A stretch of DNA of 64,000 nt from Prevotella sp. (GTDB taxonomy: Bacteria > Bacteroidota > Bacteroidia > Bacteroidales > Bacteroidaceae): assembly GCA_017557405.1 (NCBI GenBank), contig JAFYYV010000046.1:1-64000 (forward strand). Reading direction: 5' to 3'. A program made the position numbers and the translations under genes. This document shows positions 1 through 7,381 of this stretch, in pieces (positions within the stretch are counted from its first letter, which is position 1; every line of letters begins with the position of its first letter). The notes beneath the pieces were generated by a model. The model was not told the origin of the DNA, ran no database searches, and saw only the letters and a list, made by a program, of their open reading frames with translations.

Positions 1-155
1 ATATGCATATTATATATTATAATAAAATAATTATCCTTACATCCTATTCTATTTATACCCATCTATACTTTCAATCTCAAACCATTTTTCTCTCGAGCAG
101 AGGTTGAAAATCCTTAATGTTATAATGTTATATTGTTATAATGTTATATTTTGGG
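1..155. repeat. AT-rich core with TGTTATA direct-repeat array (right half of an element cut by the window edge)
   Basis: The first 50 bases are almost pure A/T (ATATTATAATAAAATAATTA type). Positions 118-148 hold tandem copies of a TGTTATAA/TGTTATAT unit at 8-10 bp spacing, preceded by CTTAATG. The arrangement matches the right side of the element at 23094-23347, where TGTTACA repeats also follow CTTAATG after an AT-rich core. The left side would lie before base 1. No gene is visible before 493. Confidence 0.5.
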
Positions 156-212
156 TGTATCTCCTTGATTTTGTGGACTTTAACAAATTTTCACGCGTGA
201 GCGGAGGTGAGA

Positions 213-244
213 TTTGGAGGTGTGGCGTTTTTTTAGTAACTTTG
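213..244 (+). promoter_or_regulatory. Candidate Bacteroidetes promoter P1 for the first ECF module
   Basis: TTTG at 213-216 and TAACTTTG at 237-244 are 20 bp apart, matching the Bacteroidetes housekeeping consensus (-33 TTTG, -7 TAnnTTTG, 19-21 bp spacing). It lies about 250 bp before the sigma-factor start, so it would give a long leader. Confidence 0.5.
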
Positions 245-298
245 CCCTTCGGTCGAAGATAGGCTGCACCTCAACAATAAAAATATAAGCGATTTTAT

Positions 299-329
299 TT
301 TGTATTGTCTTCGGTTTGCACTATCTTTG
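299..329 (+). promoter_or_regulatory. Candidate Bacteroidetes promoter P2 for the first ECF module
   Basis: TTTG at 299-302 and TATCTTTG at 322-329 are 19 bp apart. With P1 it gives two stacked promoters in front of the ECF sigma gene at 493. The predicted transcription start is near 336, leaving a leader of about 155 nt with no obvious ORF. Confidence 0.55.
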
Positions 330-492
330 TACCAATAGAAAATCTTTATCACTTTGTAAACAAAAACGACATGACGGGAACGGCTGAACGAGGTGGACGA
401 GCAGCGGGAAGGGGGCTTTTGTTAAGCAATGCTAAAAGAAGTTTGGTTTCGGTCGTCGGGCGTGTCTTATCAATGTAGAGCACAGTAACGGC

Positions 493-1002
493 ATGGACAA
501 AGGTGCATTTGAACAACAAGCCCGCACGTGGCGGATGAAGGCTGTAGGCGCGAGCCTGGGCTGCGGGGCGGGCAAGGAAGAGGCTGAGGACATCGCACAG
601 GATGTGATGCTCCGTCTGTGGCAGATGCACGACGAGCTGGATCGCTACGACTCGGTGGAGGCTCTGGCGGCGCTGATGGCGCGACACTTGCTGAGGAACC
701 ACCAACGGAGACGGCAACCGGAGAGGCTCGAGGAGGGAAAAGTGCCTATGGCCGCGCTGATGGGCTCCTACAACAGTCCGCACGACTTGCTGGAGATGAA
801 GGAGGACGACGAGTGGCTGAGGGCGCGACTGGAGCTTCTACCCACCACGCAGCGCACCTTGTTGTATATGAGACAGGTGGAACGGCGCAGCCACGAGGAA
901 CTGGCCCGACTGCTGGGCATTGAACTGACCTCGGTGAGCACACTGCTGGCTCGGGCTCGACGAACGCTGTTGGAGGAAATAAAAAGGAGAGCGGAGCTCT
1001 AA
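493..1002 (+). CDS. ECF-type RNA polymerase sigma factor
   Basis: A 169-residue sigma-70 family protein of ECF size. Region 2 covers roughly residues 13-75, with the acidic EEAEDIAQDVMLRLW segment typical of the core-binding helix. Region 4 covers roughly 105-165, with a helix-turn-helix (SHEELARLLGI, then SVSTLLARARRTLLEE). It would direct polymerase to a small regulon. The next gene downstream encodes a one-span membrane protein and is the likely anti-sigma partner. The first ATG of the frame is used. Family assignment is firm; the signal and regulon are unknown. Confidence 0.9.
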   Translation: MDKGAFEQQARTWRMKAVGASLGCGAGKEEAEDIAQDVMLRLWQMHDELDRYDSVEALAALMARHLLRNHQRRRQPERLEEGKVPMAALMGSYNSPHDLLEMKEDDEWLRARLELLPTTQRTLLYMRQVERRSHEELARLLGIELTSVSTLLARARRTLLEEIKRRAEL

Positions 1003-1061
1003 GTTAATAGTGATTAGTTAATAGTGAAAAGTGAATAGCCGAAGGCAATAAATAGTGAAGA

Positions 1062-1730
1062 ATGATGCACAACACAAAAAACGAGATAAAGGGGCTGCTC
1101 GCCAAGTTCATGGATGGCACGACGACGCTGGAGGAGGAGGACGCATTGGCCCGCTACTTCCGCGGTGAGGATGTGCCCCAGGAATGGGAGGACTATCGGC
1201 TGATGTTCCAGGAACTGGAGGCGATGAAACCCGCTGAAGAGGCGACGGAGACAGCCATCGTGACCGAACTTCACCCTGCTACGAAGCGCAGATGGATAGG
1301 GTGGGGCGTAGCGGCAGCCGTTGTGGCTGGTCTGTTGTATGTCATGATTCCGAAGGGTCAGAACGGGCAGACGGAAACAGCGACGTTGGTGGCGAAAGCC
1401 GACTCGACGGTGACTGTGGAAAAGGAGCCTTCGCCCGCTGTGTTGGCAGTTGACTCGATACCGAAGCCCGAGCAACGGCTGGAGACCGTTCCCACCAAGA
1501 GGAAAAGCCTGAGGAAGAAGGAGCCCACCATGATCGACATCGACAAGACCTACACGCTGCTGGCCGAGGCCGAGCAGGAACAGCAGGAGGCCGAACGGCA
1601 GATGGCGCAGGCGCAGCAGGAGGTGGTGAAGGCGCAGTTGGCTTCCTACGGCTACATGCCGGTGATGCAAGAAGATGGTACCATAATATACATTAACGAA
1701 CAAACAGAATTTATTGCATATGAAGAATAA
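1062..1730 (+). CDS. Single-span membrane protein, probable anti-sigma factor of the upstream ECF
   Basis: 222 residues. The cytoplasmic N-terminus (1-77) contains FMDGTTTLEEEDALARYF, like the N-terminal segment of FecR-type anti-sigma factors. One hydrophobic helix lies at about 78-96 (WGVAAAVVAGLLYVMI). The C-terminal part is periplasmic, with an E/Q/A-rich coiled coil at about 155-190. It lacks the FecR and DUF4974 sensor domains. There are two adjacent ATGs at 1062 and 1065. The gap after the sigma gene (1003-1061) consists of TTAATAGTGA-like simple repeats. Anti-sigma function is inferred from position and topology. Confidence 0.75.
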   Translation: MMHNTKNEIKGLLAKFMDGTTTLEEEDALARYFRGEDVPQEWEDYRLMFQELEAMKPAEEATETAIVTELHPATKRRWIGWGVAAAVVAGLLYVMIPKGQNGQTETATLVAKADSTVTVEKEPSPAVLAVDSIPKPEQRLETVPTKRKSLRKKEPTMIDIDKTYTLLAEAEQEQQEAERQMAQAQQEVVKAQLASYGYMPVMQEDGTIIYINEQTEFIAYEE

Positions 1731-2649
1731 AAACATTTTCTTGACGGCCATGCTGATGGCGCTGCCTTCGATGCTCATGGCGCAAAAGAACATTCAGAAA
1801 GCCTTCGACCAGTTTCTGGCTGAGAAGGAACAAATCGCGGTGAAGCCCCACCACATGTTGGAGAAAGACCCTGAGACGGGAAAGAAGATCGCCCAGTGCG
1901 ACGTCTATGACTTTGCGGTCGACAATAAGTCTCTGACGTCGTTTGCGAAAGAGTTGCTTGAGGACATCGAGTCGGCTTTCGAGCTGGACAAGGAGGCTGC
2001 CTACAAGCTCAACTCGGGCGAGAGCAACGAATACGCGCAATATGTGAATCTGACGGTGGGCGACGGCAGTCAGCCGGGTGTGGCCATCGGAAGGATTCCC
2101 AATTCGAGGTATGTCTATTCCTGCTTCCTCGACAAGGACGATCCCGACAAGAAGAACCGCTACGCCTACGCGCTGGAGTGGGCTGAGGAAGACGGGAAGA
2201 TAAATGGCCGGCTGGCTGTGACCTACGGGTTGATGCCCCAATATCAGCAGCACCGCGGGCGTATCACCTACAATAATTTGCAAATTCCTAATCTGTGGGG
2301 CGGCGCCATCCCAAGCGAAGAAGTCGAACTGGACTACGACACCCTTTTCGTTGACAGCCTTCCCGACTTCAATTCCATTCAAATCAAGGCGTTGTCAACG
2401 GTGTGGTTCACCCAGTTCAACGGCTTCAGCAACCTGTTCCGCAAGCAGCAGTCGTTGACAAAGGAGAAAGGCGATGCAGCCGCCACCCGTTACGCCACGG
2501 AGATCTACGGCCTCTGCAAGCGCGCCGACGCGTTGGACGACCACGACAAGGCTATGGCTGTCAAGGAACTCGAGAAACTGAGGAAGAGGACGAAGGACGA
2601 GTTTGTTCAGGAGTTGTTCGACAAGAGCATCGAACTGCTGAGGAAATAG
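1720..2649 (+). CDS. Secreted protein of unknown function in the ECF operon
   Basis: 309 residues starting at ATG 1720; a TTG two codons earlier is a less likely start. An N-terminal signal peptide ends near residue 22 (LMALPSMLMAQ). The remainder is charged and soluble-looking, with no motif I recognise. It overlaps the 3' end of the preceding gene by 11 bp, so the two are translationally coupled. Position suggests it is an envelope target or accessory of the sigma/anti-sigma pair. Confidence 0.8.
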   Translation: MKNKNIFLTAMLMALPSMLMAQKNIQKAFDQFLAEKEQIAVKPHHMLEKDPETGKKIAQCDVYDFAVDNKSLTSFAKELLEDIESAFELDKEAAYKLNSGESNEYAQYVNLTVGDGSQPGVAIGRIPNSRYVYSCFLDKDDPDKKNRYAYALEWAEEDGKINGRLAVTYGLMPQYQQHRGRITYNNLQIPNLWGGAIPSEEVELDYDTLFVDSLPDFNSIQIKALSTVWFTQFNGFSNLFRKQQSLTKEKGDAAATRYATEIYGLCKRADALDDHDKAMAVKELEKLRKRTKDEFVQELFDKSIELLRK

Positions 2650-2655
2650 AACGGC

Positions 2656-3258
2656 ATGCGGAAGACCATTTTCGTGTTCATCGCCCTCGTGGCGGCGGGT
2701 GTGTGCATCGGCTTGGTTCGCTCGTGTGGGAGCGACGAGACTGTCAGGGAGCGGTTCGCGCGGCAGTTGACCTATGCCCAAATGTTCGAACATCAGGACC
2801 AGGACTTCGGCTATACGCTGCGCTATCCGTCGTTCTTCACCGCGCAACCCGACTCGCTGCAGGAGGAGGCTGGCCGTGCAAGGTTCGTCTTCAACGACGA
2901 GGGTGTGACGGTGGTGGTTGAGGGCCACGTCGTGCGCAACAACGGTCTGTCGTTGCAGGAGGGGATGGACTCGTTTGCCAAACTGATGCACGCTACGGAA
3001 AGCAAGCTGGACAAGGATGGGTTTACGCTCTCGGGGCCGCAATACGAGGAGGGCAGTCGAATCAGCGACTACAGCTACTACTCGAGGTTCGTGGCCAATC
3101 AGAAGCTGTGGTTTGTCTATACGATGGTCTATCCGAACGACTATAAGGATGTGCTCGGTCGAATGTTCAAGGAGATTGACGAATGGCAGGTGTGGGAGCG
3201 ACCCAAGTTGGAATTCAAACAAGCCACATCGCAGACGCCGCGGAGCGTTTCAGAGTAG
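2656..3258 (+). CDS. Membrane-anchored or secreted protein of unknown function
   Basis: 200 residues with an N-terminal hydrophobic segment at about 4-20 (TIFVFIALVAAGVCIGL) followed by a Cys at 24 in a poor lipobox context (VRSC). It therefore reads as a signal anchor rather than a clear lipoprotein. The rest is a soluble alpha/beta-looking domain without a recognised motif. It starts 6 bp after the previous stop and is the last gene of the four-gene operon begun at 493. Confidence 0.75.
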   Translation: MRKTIFVFIALVAAGVCIGLVRSCGSDETVRERFARQLTYAQMFEHQDQDFGYTLRYPSFFTAQPDSLQEEAGRARFVFNDEGVTVVVEGHVVRNNGLSLQEGMDSFAKLMHATESKLDKDGFTLSGPQYEEGSRISDYSYYSRFVANQKLWFVYTMVYPNDYKDVLGRMFKEIDEWQVWERPKLEFKQATSQTPRSVSE

Positions 3259-3360
3259 GATGAATGTCCCTTTAACCCCCTACCACTCCTCTTTAAGCTC
3301 TTTATAAGCCCTTCCACTCCCCTTTATGCCCTTTAAACCCTTTAGGTGGAGCTTGCGAGA
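3259..3360. repeat. Pyrimidine-rich CCCTTTA-type intergenic repeat
   Basis: Downstream of the ECF operon lies degenerate direct-repeat DNA built on CCCTTTA/CTCTTTA units. The 24 bp at 3315-3338 (starting CACTCCCC, ending CTTTAAAC) recur with one difference at 34076-34099, about 31 kb away, also just outside a gene. No ORF is supported here. Confidence 0.55.
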
Positions 3361-3443
3361 CAAAAGTTAGTGATTCCACATCTTCAATAACACGTTGTTT
3401 TCAGGAATACAAATCTCTCTCTAAAAAACATAATGCTCTTTTG

Positions 3444-3490
3444 AAAAAGGCTTCCCATCGACAATATGTCGGGAGAAGCCTTTTGTTTTT
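3444..3490 (+). terminator. Rho-independent terminator after the first ECF operon
   Basis: AAAAGGCTTC pairs with GAAGCCTTTT, extended inside by CGAC/GTCG around a short AATAT loop, and is followed by a T-run (TTTTGTTTTT). It lies between the plus-strand operon and convergent thyA. Confidence 0.85.
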
Positions 3491-3513
3491 ATGTCCTTGA
3501 TGTCAGGTCGTAA

Positions 3514-4308
3514 TCAGACGCTCACCTCGGCCTTGATGTGAGGATGCGGATCGTAGCCGATGAGTTGGAAGTCTTCGTATTGGAAGTCGAAGATGGACTT
3601 CACATCGGGATTGATGAGCATGCGAGGCAGGGGGCGTGGGGTGCGCGTGAGTTGCAGCTTGGCCTGCTTGAGGTGGTTCAGGTAGAGGTGGGTGTCGCCC
3701 GTGGTGTGGATGAAGTCGCCCGCCTTCAAGCCTGTCACCTGCGCCATCATCTGCAGCAGGAGCGCATAGCTGGCAATGTTGAACGGCACTCCGAGGAACG
3801 TGTCGGCGCTGCGTTGGTAGAGTTGCAACGAGAGTCGGCCGTTGGCGACGTAGAACTGGAAGATGGTGTGGCAGGGTGGGAGCGCCATGCGGTTGACCTC
3901 GGCGACGTTCCAAGCCGAGACAATCATGCGGCGTGAGTCGGGATTGTTTTTGATTTGCTCCACCACCTGACTAATCTGGTCGATAGGACGTCCGTTCTCG
4001 TCGGGCCACGCACGCCACTGATGCCCATATACAGGTCCCAGTTCGCCATTCTCGTCGGCCCACTCGTTCCAGATGCTCACGCCTCGCTCTTGCAGCCATT
4101 TCACGTTGGTGTCGCCCCGTAGGAACCAGAGCAGCTCGTAGATGATGGACTTGAGGTGCAGCTTCTTGGTGGTGAGCAACGGGAAACCATTGTCGAGGTT
4201 GTAGCGCGACTGGGTTCCAAAGATGCTGAGGGTGCCTGTTCCTGTACGGTCGTCTTTTTTGACGCCATATTTGAGGATTCGGTCGAGAATGTCGAGATAT
4301 TGTTGCAT
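3514..4308 (-). CDS. thyA: Thymidylate synthase ThyA
   Basis: Converts dUMP and methylene-tetrahydrofolate to dTMP and dihydrofolate in the cytosol. At 264 residues it is the standard length. The catalytic Cys146 is in [14 protein letters not shown]. The phosphate-binding arginines are seen in DDRTGTGT (Arg21) and [13 protein letters not shown]. The dUMP-binding [16 protein letters not shown] block and [12 protein letters not shown] are intact. It lies 6 bp downstream of the methyltransferase gene and is presumably co-transcribed with it. A dihydrofolate reductase gene, a frequent neighbour, is absent here. Confidence 0.97.
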   Translation of the reverse strand: MQQYLDILDRILKYGVKKDDRTGTGTLSIFGTQSRYNLDNGFPLLTTKKLHLKSIIYELLWFLRGDTNVKWLQERGVSIWNEWADENGELGPVYGHQWRAWPDENGRPIDQISQVVEQIKNNPDSRRMIVSAWNVAEVNRMALPPCHTIFQFYVANGRLSLQLYQRSADTFLGVPFNIASYALLLQMMAQVTGLKAGDFIHTTGDTHLYLNHLKQAKLQLTRTPRPLPRMLINPDVKSIFDFQYEDFQLIGYDPHPHIKAEVSV

Positions 4309-4314
4309 AGTCTT

Positions 4315-5613
4315 TTATATGATTTTAGGTAATGTTTCGGGTGTATGGGTCGACAGGATGCGCCAAGGCTTGGGGTAGAGGTTGTTGGCGCGGTTGCCCA
4401 CGTTCTTGGCGATGCCGAGTGGATGGCCTTCGTAGGCGATGATAACGATGCCACGCGGTGTTTCCGCAGGCAACGTGATGGCTTCGCGGCGCAGGTAGGC
4501 GATGGCTTGTGGGTAGCTGACATCGACCGTGGGCGCCTTTGCGTCGAGCGCCTCCTGTACCTCTTTTATAAATAGGTGGGGGAGGATGTTCAACCTCGTT
4601 TTCTCGGCTTTGAGTGCATCAAATGTTTTCTTCGTATGGTTGCCATCGGCTTCGCCTTTCTTCCTCAATACCGCCATGAAGAGTCCTTCGCCAGGCGTAA
4701 AGCCGGGGATGAAGCGATAGACGGGTGCGTCGAGCGAGGGGAGTAGGGAGCCGGTGATGTTCCATTCGGCTGGAATGTCCACGCTGAGTGGCTGTGCTTC
4801 GAGTTCGTCAATCAGCCATTGGATGTTCTCCTCGTTCTCGTGCAGGTTGAACGTGCAGGTGCTATAGACGAAAAGCCCACCAGGTGCAAGACAATGCCAG
4901 GCGTCGCTGACAATCTCGCGTTGCAGTCGGGCGCATTTTTCCACGTTGGCAGCACTCCACTCGCCGATGGCTGTAGGGTCTTTGCGGAACATCCCCTCGC
5001 CTGAGCAGGGCACATCGCAGAGGATGGCGTCAAAGACGAGTCGCTCTTTGCGGAAGTCGGCAGGCAGGTTGTTGGTGACGATGCATCGCGTGCTTGGCTT
5101 GTTCTTGTCGTTGTCGAGTGTAGGAAGCAACCACTTCTGCATGTTCTCCGAGAGCACTTGGGCGCGCTGGCGGTTGGGCTCGTTGCAAACAAGCAGACTT
5201 CCCTCGGGCAGGGCGCCGAAAATGAGCGTGGATTTTCCACCAGGTGCGGCACAGAGGTCTAAAAAGGTGTTGGGATTCCCGCTGAAGCGCCTACCCGTAG
5301 CCTTTGTTGGGTGTTGGCTGTTGGTGAGATGCTGTTGCAGGACGAGGTCGAGGAACATGGAAGAGGATTCCTGGACGTAGTAGAGGCCAGCATGGAAGAG
5401 CGGGTCGAACGTGAAGTTGGGTCGCCCATCGAGGAAACAAGCCCTACGACACCAGGCAACAGGCTGCTTGGGAGTGGCCGACTCAAGGGCTTTCGCTGGA
5501 TTCAGTCGAATGCTTGTCGGTGGCTCCTGCTGCAGTGCTTCGATGAAGGTGGCAAATCGTTCTTGCCCCATCATCGTGCGGGTGTAAGCTTGGAATTCCT
5601 CAGGTAGATTCAT
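4315..5613 (-). CDS. NSUN/RsmF-type RNA (cytosine-5) methyltransferase
   Basis: 432 residues of the NOL1/NOP2/Sun family, which uses SAM to methylate C5 of cytidine in rRNA or tRNA. The SAM loop LDLCAAPGGKST is at about 118-129. The two catalytic cysteines are visible: Cys203 in CDVPCSGEGMF and Cys253 in VYSTCTFN. A C-terminal extension (about 300-432), ending in the GHPLGIAKNVGNRANNLYPK segment, matches the RsmF-like branch. The exact target nucleotide cannot be read from sequence. It is the promoter-proximal gene of a two-gene operon with thyA. Confidence 0.92.
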   Translation of the reverse strand: MNLPEEFQAYTRTMMGQERFATFIEALQQEPPTSIRLNPAKALESATPKQPVAWCRRACFLDGRPNFTFDPLFHAGLYYVQESSSMFLDLVLQQHLTNSQHPTKATGRRFSGNPNTFLDLCAAPGGKSTLIFGALPEGSLLVCNEPNRQRAQVLSENMQKWLLPTLDNDKNKPSTRCIVTNNLPADFRKERLVFDAILCDVPCSGEGMFRKDPTAIGEWSAANVEKCARLQREIVSDAWHCLAPGGLFVYSTCTFNLHENEENIQWLIDELEAQPLSVDIPAEWNITGSLLPSLDAPVYRFIPGFTPGEGLFMAVLRKKGEADGNHTKKTFDALKAEKTRLNILPHLFIKEVQEALDAKAPTVDVSYPQAIAYLRREAITLPAETPRGIVIIAYEGHPLGIAKNVGNRANNLYPKPWRILSTHTPETLPKII

Positions 5614-5623
5614 GATGATAGTG

Positions 5624-5631
5624 CAAAGTTA
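5624..5631 (-). promoter_or_regulatory. -7 box of the methyltransferase-thyA operon
   Basis: On the minus strand this reads TAACTTTG, matching TAnnTTTG, 11 bp before the start codon. No good -33 TTTG lies at the expected distance. The predicted leader would be very short. Confidence 0.4.
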
Positions 5632-5750
5632 CTGAAAATATTGGAATTTTTATAGCGCAAAAAAAGAAAAATGGTTTTTTTTTTGTTTCTTTGCAACTAA
5701 ATTGTTGTTCGATTCGTCAAACGAATGTCAATAACCAAAACGAAAAGAAT

Positions 5751-6422
5751 ATGAAACAGAAATTGATAGCCATCGCACTGATGCTTTCGCTAAGTGCAAA
5801 TGTGAATCTCGCGGCGCCCAAACACCGCCATCATCAAAAAACAGAAGTCGTCCAGAAGAAGGACACTACCACCCAGGCTCAGGACGAAGTTGTAGCCTAC
5901 TCCGACACGACCAGCGTGGACGATGAAGACGAAGCCACGACAACAACAGTGAACGTCGGAAGACACAACATCGACTACGACGACTTTGAGAATCCATTCT
6001 CTTGGCTCGAGAGCCTTACAGTCTCAACTGGTGGAGTCGTAATTGCAGTCCTGGTATTGCTCATCATCCTGCTCATCGCATTGAGCCCGTTCATCATCCT
6101 CGCCTTGATTCTTCGACTCATCATCAGAAGGCACAACGACAGGGTGACACTCGCCGAGAAGGCAATGGAGACAGGTCAGCCGATTCCCGAGGAGTTGAAG
6201 CCCATTGACAAGCAGACCGACGACTATCTGTGGAGTCGAGGCATTAGGAACGTAGCCATAGGCGCTGGTATGTTCATCATGTTCTGGATATGGAAGTCCA
6301 CGATGCTCTCAGGACTGGGTGCACTGGTGCTCTGCTACGGAATCGGACAGATGGTGATTGCCCGCACGACGGCAAACAAGAACAGAGACAAGAATATTGA
6401 TGATATAGACCCCTTACTCTGA
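5751..6422 (+). CDS. DUF6249-like membrane protein
   Basis: 223 residues from ATG 5751; the frame is open upstream to a TTG but the signal sequence begins at 5751. A signal-like segment (residues 1-22) is followed by an acidic linker rich in D/T. A hydrophobic stretch (VVIAVLVLLIILLIALSPFI) comes next, then a charged loop, then a second hydrophobic pair near the C-terminus (AIGAGMFIMFWIW, LGALVLCYGIGQMVI). This layout matches DUF6249 proteins, which in Bacteroidetes commonly sit beside ECF sigma genes. The sigma gene starts 8 bp downstream. Function unknown. Confidence 0.8.
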   Translation: MKQKLIAIALMLSLSANVNLAAPKHRHHQKTEVVQKKDTTTQAQDEVVAYSDTTSVDDEDEATTTTVNVGRHNIDYDDFENPFSWLESLTVSTGGVVIAVLVLLIILLIALSPFIILALILRLIIRRHNDRVTLAEKAMETGQPIPEELKPIDKQTDDYLWSRGIRNVAIGAGMFIMFWIWKSTMLSGLGALVLCYGIGQMVIARTTANKNRDKNIDDIDPLL

Positions 6423-6429
6423 TACACAC

Positions 6430-6972
6430 GTGGCTCAAATAGACGATCTCTCTCTGGTAACGCAGGTGGCTGTATTTCACAACAAACGGGCTTTCGATCG
6501 CCTAGTTGTGAAATACCAGTCGCCTATACGTAGGTTCTTCCTAAACCAGACGTTAGGAGATGCGCAGTTGAGCGATGACCTGGCACAAGATACGTTTATC
6601 AAGGCCTACACTAGCATCGGACAATTCAAGGGCCTTTCGAGTTTCTCGACTTGGCTTTATCGCATAGCCTATAATGTGCTGTACGACCACACGCGTAGCC
6701 GAAAACCCACGGAGGATATAGAACAGCCGACGGTGGCACGACGCAGTTGCGCATTTGTGGACAGCAATTTGAAAATGGATATTTACGATGCCCTCGACAT
6801 CTTGTCGCCAGCTGAGCGTTCGTGCATCACGCTGCAACTGATGGAAGGGCAGCCTATTGACAAGATAAGTGAAATTACGGGAATGGCAGAAGGAACGGTT
6901 AAGAGCCATCTGTCGCGTGGTAAGCTGAAATTGGCAACTTATTTAAAAAAGAACGGTTATGATGGAAAATAA
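6430..6972 (+). CDS. ECF-type RNA polymerase sigma factor
   Basis: 180 residues beginning at GTG 6430; the start is supported by the conserved opening LSLVTQVAVFHNKRAFDRLV and by the 8-bp gap to the preceding gene. Region 2 includes LSDDLAQDTFIKAYTSIGQFKG and FSTWLYRIAYNVLYDHTRS. Region 4 includes LSPAERSCITLQLMEG and a helix-turn-helix ending GTVKSHLSRGKLKLATYL. It overlaps the next gene by 14 bp. It is the middle gene of a DUF6249-sigma-DUF5056 operon. Confidence 0.93.
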   Translation: MAQIDDLSLVTQVAVFHNKRAFDRLVVKYQSPIRRFFLNQTLGDAQLSDDLAQDTFIKAYTSIGQFKGLSSFSTWLYRIAYNVLYDHTRSRKPTEDIEQPTVARRSCAFVDSNLKMDIYDALDILSPAERSCITLQLMEGQPIDKISEITGMAEGTVKSHLSRGKLKLATYLKKNGYDGK

Positions 6973-7312
6973 GAAACTGACAGACGACGAACTGATCATG
7001 ATGTTCTTCGAGGACAATCGGGTGGAACTGCCCGACGACGGATTCTCGAAACGGGTGATGGCCCAGTTGCCTTCGCGCATGGTGAAGTTGAGCCGCCTCT
7101 GGACGGCAGCCTGCTGGGTGGTTGGCATCGTTGCCTTCATCGTCTTCAAGGGATGGCATCAGCTGGGCTTGTTGTTCCAGAATGCTTGGGGCAACCTCGT
7201 TGGCGCTTTGTCGTCGATGGACCTCATTACAGTATCGCCAGCCATCATCTGGATGTCGCTGATGATTCTGGTCTCGTTGGCTTTCTACGAGTTGGTCAGG
7301 TCGGAAGCGTAA
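6959..7312 (+). CDS. DUF5056-like two-span membrane protein, probable anti-sigma partner
   Basis: 117 residues with adjacent ATGs at 6959 and 6962. The N-terminal cytoplasmic part (1-45, DDELIMMFFEDNRVELPDDGFSKRVM) precedes two transmembrane helices at about 48-65 and 92-110. This is the DUF5056 layout seen directly after ECF sigma genes in Bacteroidetes. The 14-bp overlap with the sigma gene indicates coupled translation. The anti-sigma role is inferred from context only. Confidence 0.8.
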   Translation: MMENKKLTDDELIMMFFEDNRVELPDDGFSKRVMAQLPSRMVKLSRLWTAACWVVGIVAFIVFKGWHQLGLLFQNAWGNLVGALSSMDLITVSPAIIWMSLMILVSLAFYELVRSEA

Positions 7313-7381
7313 AAGAATTTACGATTGGACAATTTAAATTCTCAATTGACAAGGGATTATTGGCGATGATGGGAAAGACCA